Assembly: GCA_947296775.1 (NCBI GenBank)
Contig: CAMYRF010000053.1
Location: 1-6,570 of the forward strand
Length of the DNA: 6,570 nucleotides
Direction of reading: 5' to 3'
From: an uncultured Mycoplasmatota bacterium
GTDB lineage: Bacteria; Bacillota_I; Bacilli_A; RF39; UBA660
Below are positions 1 through 5,973 of the stretch, piece after piece; the stretch's first letter is position 1; the number at the start of each line of letters is the position of its first letter. The notes under the pieces are model-generated. The model saw nothing but the letters and a program-made list of their open reading frames with translations. It was not told the DNA's origin and searched no databases. A program made the position numbers and the translations under genes.

Positions 1-10
1 ATTTTTAACA

Positions 11-36
11 AGGAATTCACCTAACAAATATCGTAT
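11..36 (+). promoter_or_regulatory. comEA promoter, alternative-sigma (SigH/ComX-like) type
   Basis: A -35-like block AGGAATT lies at 11-17, followed by 14 bases and a -10-like block CGTAT at 32-36. No TTGACA/TATAAT pair with 16-18 base spacing is present in the leader. The same two blocks with the same spacing precede dnaG (4189-4214), and identity continues downstream of the -10 block (22 of 25 bases at 26-50 versus 4204-4228). The known SigH consensus of Bacillus, AGGAwww and GAATww about 14-15 bases apart, fits with one mismatch (GTAT for GAAT), and the streptococcal ComX box TACGAATA shares the CG-x-AT core. Transcription would start near 43. The sigma factor assignment is inference. Confidence 0.6.
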
Positions 37-69
37 GTTATATATAGAAGGGGCTAAAAGGAGGAAAAT

Positions 70-741
70 ATGGATATAAAAAAATTCAAAGAAAAACATA
101 AAACAGTAATAACATTAATAGCCATTATAACAATGCTAATCGCCTTAAACTTATATATGCTATGGCTATTAAACCAAGAAACTGAAGAAGAACAAGATGA
201 AATAGTAACAAAAGAAGAAATCAAAACAGAGCCTAAACTATTAAAAGTAGATATCAAAGGTGAAATACAAAATCCAGGACTATACGAAGTAACCGAAGAA
301 AGTAGAGTAATGGACATAATAGAAAAAGCTGGTGGTCTTACAAAAAATGCCGACACATCAGTAATAAACTTAAGTAAAAAAGTAAAAGACGAAATGGTTA
401 TATTAGTCTATTCCAAAAACGAAGTAAAAAAATTAAAAGAAAATAACGAAACAAAAATAACATGTCCGGCCGTAAACGACGCATGCATTACAAACGAAAT
501 AGAAAGCCCGTTAATAGAAAAACAAACTAAAGAAAAAACACAATCAACCGGAAAAATATCAATCAATAAAGCCACAATAGAAGAATTACAAACACTTCCA
601 GGAATCGGCGAAAGCAAAGCCAAAGCTATTATAGAATATAGGCTAAAAGAAGGAGAATTCAAAACAATAGAAGATATTACAAAAGTAAGTGGAATAGGAG
701 AAGCAGCATTTGAAAAAATCAAAGATAACATCACAATTTAA
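70..741 (+). CDS. comEA: ComEA, membrane-anchored competence DNA receptor
   Basis: This protein binds incoming double-stranded DNA at the outer face of the membrane during natural transformation and passes it to the ComEC channel. The 223 residues show a short basic N-terminus, one membrane anchor (about 11-34), an acidic linker, an SLBB-type domain (about 57-115, with VDIKGEIQNPGLYEV), a charged linker, and a C-terminal double helix-hairpin-helix DNA-binding domain (about 161-223). The two hairpins are marked by LPGIG at 176-180 and VSGIG at 206-210. Length and domain order match Gram-positive ComEA. The ATG at 70 has an AAAGGAGG ribosome site at 57-64, five bases upstream. The linker carries two cysteines, 132 and 139, in an otherwise cysteine-free protein; they could form a disulfide outside the cell (inference). 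The gene is first in an operon with comEC, which begins inside its last codons. Confidence 0.95.
   Translation: MDIKKFKEKHKTVITLIAIITMLIALNLYMLWLLNQETEEEQDEIVTKEEIKTEPKLLKVDIKGEIQNPGLYEVTEESRVMDIIEKAGGLTKNADTSVINLSKKVKDEMVILVYSKNEVKKLKENNETKITCPAVNDACITNEIESPLIEKQTKEKTQSTGKISINKATIEELQTLPGIGESKAKAIIEYRLKEGEFKTIEDITKVSGIGEAAFEKIKDNITI
696..700 (+). promoter_or_regulatory. Ribosome binding site for comEC, inside comEA
   Basis: AGGAG lies nine bases before the TTG at 710. It sits within the codons for the second helix-hairpin-helix of ComEA, so ribosomes finishing comEA cover it. It decides the comEC start, because no ATG or GTG occurs in the first codons of the comEC frame. Confidence 0.65.
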
Positions 742-2770
742 AATAATAACCATTATAATCTTCATAATAAGCATAATAAACACACTAATAGGTTATAATA
801 ATCCCCCTGAAAGCAAATACAAGGAAGCCGAAAAAGAAATAACAGGAACTATCATAGATTGCAAAAAAACAAAAATTTATAATCAAATAACAATTAAAGG
901 AAAAGAAAAAGTAATCATAAATTACCAAAAAAACTTTAATTGTAAATTAGGGATAAAAATAAAAGCAACTGGCACATTAACAAAACCAAGCCAAAACACT
1001 ATATTTAATCTTTTTAATTACCAAAAATACCTTTTAAGTAATAAAATAAACTACATCTTTAAAGCAAATAAAATAAAAATAGTAAATAAAAACCAGTCAT
1101 TTTTATACAAATTAAAAGAAAATCTGCAAACAAGAATAAATGAATACAAAAGTAAAAATTACTTAAATACCTTTATTTTAGGAGATAAAAATCTAATAGA
1201 AAGCGAAATTATGGAAAGTTACCAAGCAAACGGAATCAGTCATTTATTAGCTATTTCAGGCATGCACATCGCTTTACTAGCTGCCATATTCTTATTTATT
1301 TTAAATAAGATCAGCAAAAACAAAAAAATAAACTATTTAATAGTTATTATGATATTAATATTTTATATGTTTTTAACAAACTTTTCGCCATCAATCGTAA
1401 GAGCTACTATCACCTTTATTTTACTAACCGTCAAAAAAGCCTTAAATCTAAAAATAAATACACTCTACATATTAATATTTATATGCTCTGTATATTTACT
1501 ATACAACCCATATATAATTTATAATATCGGCTTTCTATTTTCATTTATAATAACATTTTATCTAATACTATTTAATAAATTAATAAGAGATAGAAAAAGT
1601 TATACAACAAAAACATTCATAATTTCACTAATTGCTTTTCTTGCAAGCATGCCCATTCAAATAAATAATTTTCATGAAATAAATTTACTATCACCAATCA
1701 TAAATATAATATTTGTTCCACTAGTATCATTCATTATCTATCCGCTTTCACTAATAACCTTTATCATAAGACCATTAGATGAATTATTTTTACAATTAAC
1801 AAAAATATTAGAAACACTTTCCCTTATCACTAACAATATAAATACAACCATCACTTTAAAACATATAAGCACCTCTTTTTTAATTATCTACTACCTAACC
1901 ATAACTTATACATTATATAAATTACAAAAGAAACAAATAAAAGGGTTAATCATCCTATTAGTAGCCATTATTATCCACGCCAACATAGGTTACCTAGAAA
2001 AAGATCCATCTCTAACAATGATAGACGTTGGTCAAGGAGATTCCTTCCTAATCAAATTAGAAAATAACAAAGGAAATATCCTTATCGATACTGGAGGTCA
2101 AATAAATTACCAAAATAAAACCACACCAAACATCGCCAAAACAAAAATAATTCCATATTTAAAATCCGAAGGCATAAATAAATTAGATTATTTAATCTTA
2201 ACCCATGGCGATTTTGATCACGTTGGAATGACTATAAATTTATTAAAAGACTTCAAAACAGATAATATAATTCTAAATAGTTCAAATAATAACGAATTAG
2301 AAAATCAAATAATAACTTATGCCAAAAAACACAAAATAAACATCAAAAACATAAACGAAGGAAGTATTAAAATAAAAAATACAAACCTTCAATTTTTAAG
2401 TAGTCAAAAATCATCTAATGAAAACGACGATAGTTTAATTATTTATACAAAAATCGGTAAAGCGAATATATTATTAATGGGAGATGCAGAAAAGAAAAGA
2501 GAAAAATATATTTTAAATACATATAATTTAAAACAAGTGGATATATTAAAAGTAGGCCATCACGGTTCAAACACCAGCACATCTCCTGAGCTTATTAAAA
2601 AAATAAGGCCTAAAATAAGCTTAATTTCCGCAGGTAAAAATAATTTGTATGGTCACCCCCATAAACAAACACTAAAAAATCTTAAAAATAGTAAAATTTT
2701 AATTACCCAAAAGGATGGCTCAGTAAAAATAAACCTAAACACCAAAGCCATCCAAACAATAGCCCGCTAA
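710..2770 (+). CDS. comEC: ComEC/Rec2, DNA-uptake channel protein
   Basis: ComEC forms the membrane channel that brings single-stranded transforming DNA into the cytoplasm. The 686-residue protein has a first membrane helix (about 10-29), an N-terminal soluble OB-fold-like domain (about 40-125), and the Competence domain with many helices (about 150-430). Signature motifs in that domain are GISHLLAISGMHI at 175-187 and SPSIVRATI at 226-234. A C-terminal metallo-beta-lactamase-like domain (about 434-686) carries MIDVGQGDSFLI (437-448), ILIDTGG, THGDFDH (498-504), GD at 591-592, GHHGS (616-620) and GHPH (649-652). The metal-ligand motifs look complete, so this domain may be an active nuclease that degrades the non-transported strand (family knowledge plus inference). 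Cys51 and Cys78 in the N-terminal loop could pair; Bacillus subtilis ComEC has a disulfide in its corresponding loop. The start is TTG with a 32-base overlap onto comEA, which suggests coupled translation. It is somewhat shorter than the Bacillus protein. No comEB (dCMP deaminase) gene lies between comEA and comEC. Confidence 0.95.
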   Translation: MKKSKITSQFKIITIIIFIISIINTLIGYNNPPESKYKEAEKEITGTIIDCKKTKIYNQITIKGKEKVIINYQKNFNCKLGIKIKATGTLTKPSQNTIFNLFNYQKYLLSNKINYIFKANKIKIVNKNQSFLYKLKENLQTRINEYKSKNYLNTFILGDKNLIESEIMESYQANGISHLLAISGMHIALLAAIFLFILNKISKNKKINYLIVIMILIFYMFLTNFSPSIVRATITFILLTVKKALNLKINTLYILIFICSVYLLYNPYIIYNIGFLFSFIITFYLILFNKLIRDRKSYTTKTFIISLIAFLASMPIQINNFHEINLLSPIINIIFVPLVSFIIYPLSLITFIIRPLDELFLQLTKILETLSLITNNINTTITLKHISTSFLIIYYLTITYTLYKLQKKQIKGLIILLVAIIIHANIGYLEKDPSLTMIDVGQGDSFLIKLENNKGNILIDTGGQINYQNKTTPNIAKTKIIPYLKSEGINKLDYLILTHGDFDHVGMTINLLKDFKTDNIILNSSNNNELENQIITYAKKHKINIKNINEGSIKIKNTNLQFLSSQKSSNENDDSLIIYTKIGKANILLMGDAEKKREKYILNTYNLKQVDILKVGHHGSNTSTSPELIKKIRPKISLISAGKNNLYGHPHKQTLKNLKNSKILITQKDGSVKINLNTKAIQTIAR

Positions 2771-2793
2771 TGCTTTTAGCGTTTATATAGATT

Positions 2794-2817
2794 AGCCCCT
2801 AAAATAGGGGCTTTTTT
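2794..2817 (+). terminator. Intrinsic terminator of the comEA-comEC operon
   Basis: An 8-bp perfect stem, AGCCCCTA with TAGGGGCT, closes a three-base loop AAA at 2794-2812 and runs directly into T6 (2812-2817). It stands out in AT-rich DNA and lies 24 bases after the comEC stop. There is no T-run on the other strand, so it works for the plus strand only. It separates the com operon from the next promoter. Confidence 0.93.
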
Positions 2818-2829
2818 GTAACAAAAAAT

Positions 2830-2858
2830 TTGACATAATAATCCTTAAATGTTAAAAT
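2830..2858 (+). promoter_or_regulatory. Housekeeping (SigA) promoter for the two small genes
   Basis: TTGACA at 2830-2835, a 17-base spacer, and TAAAAT at 2853-2858 preceded by TG in the extended -10 position (TGTTAAAAT). The expected start site is near 2865, leaving a leader of about 25 bases before the ATG at 2891. It is the closest match to the housekeeping consensus in the window and contrasts with the promoters of comEA and dnaG. It also shows that the ATG at 2849, inside the promoter, cannot be the start of the following gene. Confidence 0.88.
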
Positions 2859-2877
2859 ATCCCTTGGTTTTTAACGG

Positions 2878-2883
2878 AAGGGG
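2878..2883 (+). promoter_or_regulatory. Ribosome binding site fixing the start at 2891
   Basis: AAGGGG, within GGAAGGGG at 2876-2883, ends seven bases before the ATG at 2891. The upstream in-frame ATG at 2849 has no such site and lies upstream of the predicted transcription start. Confidence 0.75.
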
Positions 2884-2890
2884 AATTATC

Positions 2891-3319
2891 ATGCAAAGCC
2901 AAAAAGATAAAGTAAAATACGCTATACATAAAATAAATAAAAAAGATAACGAAATAATTAAAGCCTGGATTAATAAAGAATTAGAGTTTCACAGTCAAAA
3001 TCAAGAATTAAAAGAAGATAAAACATCTAGAAATTTAGCCATAACTACCGCTGGATTCGCTATATTAAACGTGATATTAAAACAACCAGCAATAACAGGA
3101 CTAGTTATCCTTGCCGGCCTAGGTATCAGCGTTATAGAAGCCCACAAACAATATAACATATCAAAAGAACAAACATTTAAAGAAGCAATTTTTAATTACG
3201 ACGAATTGAAAAAATATGAAGAAAATAATCCAGAAAAAGATAAAATAACTGAAAACAAAACTCTAAAAGGTATAAGTAAAAGAAAAATCCTAAAAAGATT
3301 AAATAAGGAGCGAAAATAA
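2891..3319 (+). CDS. Hypothetical small membrane protein with charged C-terminal domain
   Basis: I do not recognise this protein. It has 142 residues from the ATG at 2891; the longer frame opening at 2849 begins inside the promoter and is rejected. Residues 1-46 are highly charged and probably helical. Residues about 48-84 are hydrophobic and glycine/alanine-rich, broken by KQPAITG near 64-70, which suggests a short membrane hairpin of two helices. Residues 85-142 are again very basic and helical (ending KRKILKRLNKERK). There is no export signal and no cysteine. Residues 95-136 align without gaps to residues 36-77 of the next gene with 14 identities (pattern AI..Y..LK.YE...P.....T....L.GI), so the two proteins appear related in this part. 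It is first in a two-gene operon with its own housekeeping promoter. A role at the membrane is inference; no pathway can be named. Confidence 0.8.
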   Translation: MQSQKDKVKYAIHKINKKDNEIIKAWINKELEFHSQNQELKEDKTSRNLAITTAGFAILNVILKQPAITGLVILAGLGISVIEAHKQYNISKEQTFKEAIFNYDELKKYEENNPEKDKITENKTLKGISKRKILKRLNKERK

Positions 3320-3320
3320 T

Positions 3321-3587
3321 ATGTCAGAAAATACACATATAGCCATACTAACAATTTGGGAAAATAACATAATAGCCTTAAATCAAAAATCACCAATAAA
3401 TTTAATCAAAATTTACAAAAAAAGAAAATACAAATACGCTATAGCGCATTACCACACCTTAAAAGAATATGAAAATATTTATCCAAAAGACAAATCAGTA
3501 ACCGATAAACCCAAACTAGAAGGAATAACACAAACACTAATGAAAAGAAGAATAGAACACATGAATTCTACTAATCCAAATTATTAA
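3321..3587 (+). CDS. Hypothetical basic protein, partial paralogue of the preceding gene
   Basis: I do not recognise this 88-residue protein. It follows the previous gene after one base and has AAGGAG at 3305-3310, ten bases before its ATG, so it is translated from the same message. It is basic, has no clear membrane helix, and carries tyrosine- and lysine-rich stretches (KKRKYKYAI at 33-41). Residues 36-77 match the C-terminal part of the upstream protein without gaps, with 14 of 42 identical, including Y44, L47, K48, Y50, E51, P55, T61, L66, G68, I69 and R77. The N-terminal 35 residues share nothing obvious with the upstream protein, so it could be a soluble partner or a shortened, decaying copy. 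Its TAA stop overlaps the stop of the opposite-strand gene. Confidence 0.7.
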   Translation: MSENTHIAILTIWENNIIALNQKSPINLIKIYKKRKYKYAIAHYHTLKEYENIYPKDKSVTDKPKLEGITQTLMKRRIEHMNSTNPNY

Positions 3588-4120
3588 ATCGCATAAGTAT
3601 TTATTCCATATTTTTCATGAACCAAATCAAAAAACAAATCATTAATAGGCGGATAATAAGTAAGAAAACCAAAAATAATATAAACAAGAATTAGCCCAAA
3701 CAAACTAACCATATTCAGTTTATTAAAATTAGGTGATTTCAAAACAAAATAGCTTATAACCTGACTAATCAAAACCGTAATAAATAAGCAAGATAAATTT
3801 AAAAACATATTTTCACCAATTAAATAATAAAACGGTAAATAAATAATCAAAAATATAGGAATGCTCGCACAAGCGCTCAAAAACAAACCAACTAAAAAAT
3901 CATCCTTTTTTTGACGAAAAAACCTAAGCAATAAATAATCAATCACTCCATAAAAGATAATAGATGTAAACATCATCTTTAAATGTTCAAAAACACTTTC
4001 ATTAACCGGAAAAAACAAACTAAATAAAGCATTAGGAAACCATTCATACATAAAATGAAATGGAAAACACAAAAGAAAAATTCCAAACACCGCGCCTAGT
4101 TTAATCCACTTCAAAGCCAT
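3584..4120 (-). CDS. DUF6512-type integral membrane protein
   Basis: A 178-residue protein that is almost entirely membrane helices (about 5-21, 51-68, 76-100, 105-127 and 137-155) joined by short loops. Recognisable motifs are FHFMYEW (21-27), PVNESVFEHLKMMF (38-51), and the C-terminal YYPPINDLFFD (155-165) followed by YGI. From memory this pattern is that of the DUF6512 family found in Firmicutes; its function is unknown. The conserved Asn-Glu-Ser...Glu-His cluster and the terminal Asp suggest polar residues at or in the membrane, which could be functional (inference). The ATG at 4120-4118 has AGAGGTG five bases upstream. An in-frame TTG at 4141 would add seven residues, but lies at or before the predicted transcription start. 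The gene is convergent with the small-gene operon (4-base overlap at the stops) and divergent from dnaG. Confidence 0.85.
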   Translation of the reverse strand: MALKWIKLGAVFGIFLLCFPFHFMYEWFPNALFSLFFPVNESVFEHLKMMFTSIIFYGVIDYLLLRFFRQKKDDFLVGLFLSACASIPIFLIIYLPFYYLIGENMFLNLSCLFITVLISQVISYFVLKSPNFNKLNMVSLFGLILVYIIFGFLTYYPPINDLFFDLVHEKYGINTYAI

Positions 4121-4125
4121 AAAAA

Positions 4126-4132
4126 CACCTCT
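4126..4132 (-). promoter_or_regulatory. Ribosome binding site for the DUF6512-type gene
   Basis: On the minus strand AGAGGTG ends five bases before the ATG at 4120-4118. It sets the start there rather than at the TTG at 4141, which would place this site inside the coding region. Confidence 0.75.
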
Positions 4133-4142
4133 TTTTACCAAT

Positions 4143-4182
4143 ATTATATGAAAATTTACAAAAAATATAATTTTTTTGTCAA
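4143..4182 (-). promoter_or_regulatory. Probable promoter of the DUF6512-type gene
   Basis: Read on the minus strand, a perfect TTGACA lies at 4182-4177 and a perfect TATAAT at 4148-4143, but they are 28 bases apart and cannot be one promoter. Two readings fit: TTGACA with TAAATT (4158-4153) at 18-base spacing, or TATAAT with a weak -35. Either gives a very short leader that still contains the ribosome site at 4132-4126. The TTGACA box ends only six bases from the -35 block of the dnaG promoter on the other strand, so the two promoters are back to back. Confidence 0.5.
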
Positions 4183-4188
4183 AAAAAA

Positions 4189-4214
4189 AGGAAATGAGGG
4201 TATAAATACCGTAT
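4189..4214 (+). promoter_or_regulatory. dnaG-rpoD promoter, same alternative-sigma type as comEA
   Basis: AGGAAAT at 4189-4195, 14 bases, then CGTAT at 4210-4214. Block sequence and spacing match the comEA promoter, and 22 of 25 bases agree between 4204-4228 and 26-50. An A9 run (4181-4189) lies immediately upstream and could act as an UP-like element. A start near 4221 would leave a leader of only about 20 bases before the dnaG ATG. No well-spaced housekeeping promoter is visible between here and the divergent gene; TATAAT at 4166-4171 lacks a -35 box. Recognition by a SigH/ComX-like factor is inference. Confidence 0.6.
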
Positions 4215-4224
4215 ATTATATATA

Positions 4225-4230
4225 GAGGAG
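4225..4230 (+). promoter_or_regulatory. Ribosome binding site of dnaG, shared by two candidate starts
   Basis: GAGGAG lies 11 bases before the dnaG ATG at 4242 and only 4 bases before an out-of-frame ATG at 4235. The other genes here have gaps of about 5-10 bases, so the longer spacing fits dnaG and the shorter one is tight. The site overlaps the end of the promoter-conserved segment. Confidence 0.65.
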
Positions 4231-4241
4231 TAAGATGCCTA

Positions 4242-5969
4242 ATGAATTTATTAAGTCAAACGCAAATACAAGAAATAAGAGATAGTGTAGATATAGTCGA
4301 CGTTATTTCAAACTATGTTTCATTAACTCCAAAAGGAAGAAATTATTTCGGAATCTGTCCATTCCATGATGATAACAATCCAAGCATGAGTGTAAATCGT
4401 GACAAAAAGATATATAAATGTTTCTCGTGTGGCGCAACTGGAACTGTTTTCAAATTCATAATGGACTATGAAAACATTTCATTCATAGAAGCTGTAAAAA
4501 AAATCGCCGATATGAGCGACATCAACATTAATATTGGAAATATCCCAAAAACAAAAAACAACAACAAACTCCATGAAATATATGACTTAAGTTTAAAATT
4601 CTATATAAACAATATAAATACAACTGGCGGCAAAGAAGCAAAACAATATCTATATAAAAGAGGTATAACCGATGAAATAATTAAAGAATTTCAAATTGGA
4701 CTAGCCCTAAACGGCAAAGATACACTTTCCAAAATACTCCTAAAAAAATTCAATGAAAAAGACATCATGAAAAGCGGATTAGTAAATAAAAATGCTTACG
4801 GTTACCTAGATTTATTCTATGACCGTATAATGTTTCCATTATATGATTTAAACGGCAATATTGTTGCCTATAGCGGAAGAATATATAATAAAGAAGACAA
4901 TTCAAAATACTTCAACACTAGAGAAACTGAAATATTTAAAAAAGGACAACTTCTATATAACTATCACCGCGCTAAAGATGCCGCAAGACAAAAAAATCAA
5001 ATAATTGTAATGGAAGGATTTATGGACGTCATAAGAGCACACATCATAAATATCAAAAACGTAATTGCCACCATGGGAACTGCAGTTACAAAAGAACAAG
5101 CTTTATTAATCAAAAGAATGGCCAAAGAAGTAATTCTATGTTTCGATGGAGACGAAGCAGGCGCAAAAGCTACAATGGCCTGTGCCGATGAATTAATCAA
5201 AATAGGTGTAACACCAAAAGTAATAAGGCTAGAAGACGGTATGGACCCTGATGAATATATAACTAAATACGGTAAAGAATTCGAAAGAAAAATAGAAAAC
5301 ACAATGAGCATCATGGATTTCAAACTACAATACTTAAAAAAAGGGAAGAACTTATCAAATACCGTTGATGAAGCCAAATACATTAGTGAAGCCATTAAAG
5401 AAATAAATAAAATAGATGACGAAATATTAAAAGAAGTCACAATAAAAAAAATAATTGAAGAAACAGGTTTAGACGAGAGTATAATAAGAAATAAAATAAC
5501 TCCAAAAGAAACACAAAAACTACAAAAACCTAAACTAAAAGAAAAAATAAAAAATAAACCAAATAAATATGAGGTTGCACAAAGAAATCTTATCTACTAC
5601 ATGCTAAGAAGTCCAGAAGTCATAAATATTTATAATACCAAAATAACATATATGCCAACCGAAGAATATCGAATGTTAGCGCGTGAAATAAAAATATTTT
5701 ACACCGATAAAGGATATATTAAAGAAGCTGATTTAATTGATTCAGTCGAATGTGATGAAGAAGTATTAAACGCTATCAGCAAAGTAGAAGAGGCTAATTT
5801 AAACGAAAACTATTCAATAGAAGAAATTGATGATTACATAAAAGCAATAAGAGATTATAACGTTAAAAACGAAATAAATAGACTAACAAACAAAATGAAA
5901 GACGAACTAGATCCCTTAAAAAAAGCTGAAATCGCACAAAAAATAATAGATTTAAAAAAAGGAGAGTAA
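4242..5969 (+). CDS. dnaG: DNA primase DnaG
   Basis: DnaG makes the RNA primers for DNA replication and works with the replicative helicase at the fork. The 575 residues are full length for the family. The N-terminal CHC2 zinc-binding domain (about 1-100) has ligands Cys39, His42, Cys60 and Cys63 (CPFH and CFSCGATG). The catalytic core follows, with NYFGICPF and then the TOPRIM fold at about 250-335: VMEGFMDV with Glu258, FDGDEAG with Asp302 and Asp304, and DGMDPDEYI at 332-340. Residues about 440-575 form a charged helical domain in the position of the helicase-binding region, and as usual this part is the least conserved. The ATG at 4242 gives the expected start (QIQEIRDSVDIVDVI), and an in-frame stop at 4203-4205 limits any extension. 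It is first in an operon with rpoD, as in many Bacillota, and its promoter resembles that of comEA. Confidence 0.97.
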   Translation: MNLLSQTQIQEIRDSVDIVDVISNYVSLTPKGRNYFGICPFHDDNNPSMSVNRDKKIYKCFSCGATGTVFKFIMDYENISFIEAVKKIADMSDININIGNIPKTKNNNKLHEIYDLSLKFYINNINTTGGKEAKQYLYKRGITDEIIKEFQIGLALNGKDTLSKILLKKFNEKDIMKSGLVNKNAYGYLDLFYDRIMFPLYDLNGNIVAYSGRIYNKEDNSKYFNTRETEIFKKGQLLYNYHRAKDAARQKNQIIVMEGFMDVIRAHIINIKNVIATMGTAVTKEQALLIKRMAKEVILCFDGDEAGAKATMACADELIKIGVTPKVIRLEDGMDPDEYITKYGKEFERKIENTMSIMDFKLQYLKKGKNLSNTVDEAKYISEAIKEINKIDDEILKEVTIKKIIEETGLDESIIRNKITPKETQKLQKPKLKEKIKNKPNKYEVAQRNLIYYMLRSPEVINIYNTKITYMPTEEYRMLAREIKIFYTDKGYIKEADLIDSVECDEEVLNAISKVEEANLNENYSIEEIDDYIKAIRDYNVKNEINRLTNKMKDELDPLKKAEIAQKIIDLKKGE

Positions 5970-5973
5970 TATA

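Noticed and set aside
2765..2781. Small hairpin CGCTAA/TTAGCG across the comEC stop codon
   Set aside because: It has only six pairs, half of them A-T, and no T-run follows. The strong terminator a few bases downstream explains the transcript end.
2849..2890. Upstream ATG that would add 14 residues to the first small gene
   Set aside because: It lies inside the spacer and -10 box of a consensus promoter, upstream of the expected transcription start, and has no ribosome site. The ATG at 2891 has one.
3437..3446. Ten-base palindrome CGCTATAGCG inside the second small gene, with the 12-mer AAATACGCTATA also found at 2915-2926
   Set aside because: Both copies encode Lys-Tyr-Ala-Ile within coding frames. 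One short palindrome and one short repeat are not enough to call a binding site.
4121..4141. TTG at 4141 as start of the minus-strand membrane protein
   Set aside because: It would put the AGAGGTG ribosome site inside the coding region and would lie at or before the likely transcription start. The ATG at 4120 is better placed.
4166..4171. TATAAT on the plus strand as a housekeeping -10 box for dnaG
   Set aside because: No TTGACA-like box lies 16-18 bases upstream, and no extended -10 TG precedes it.
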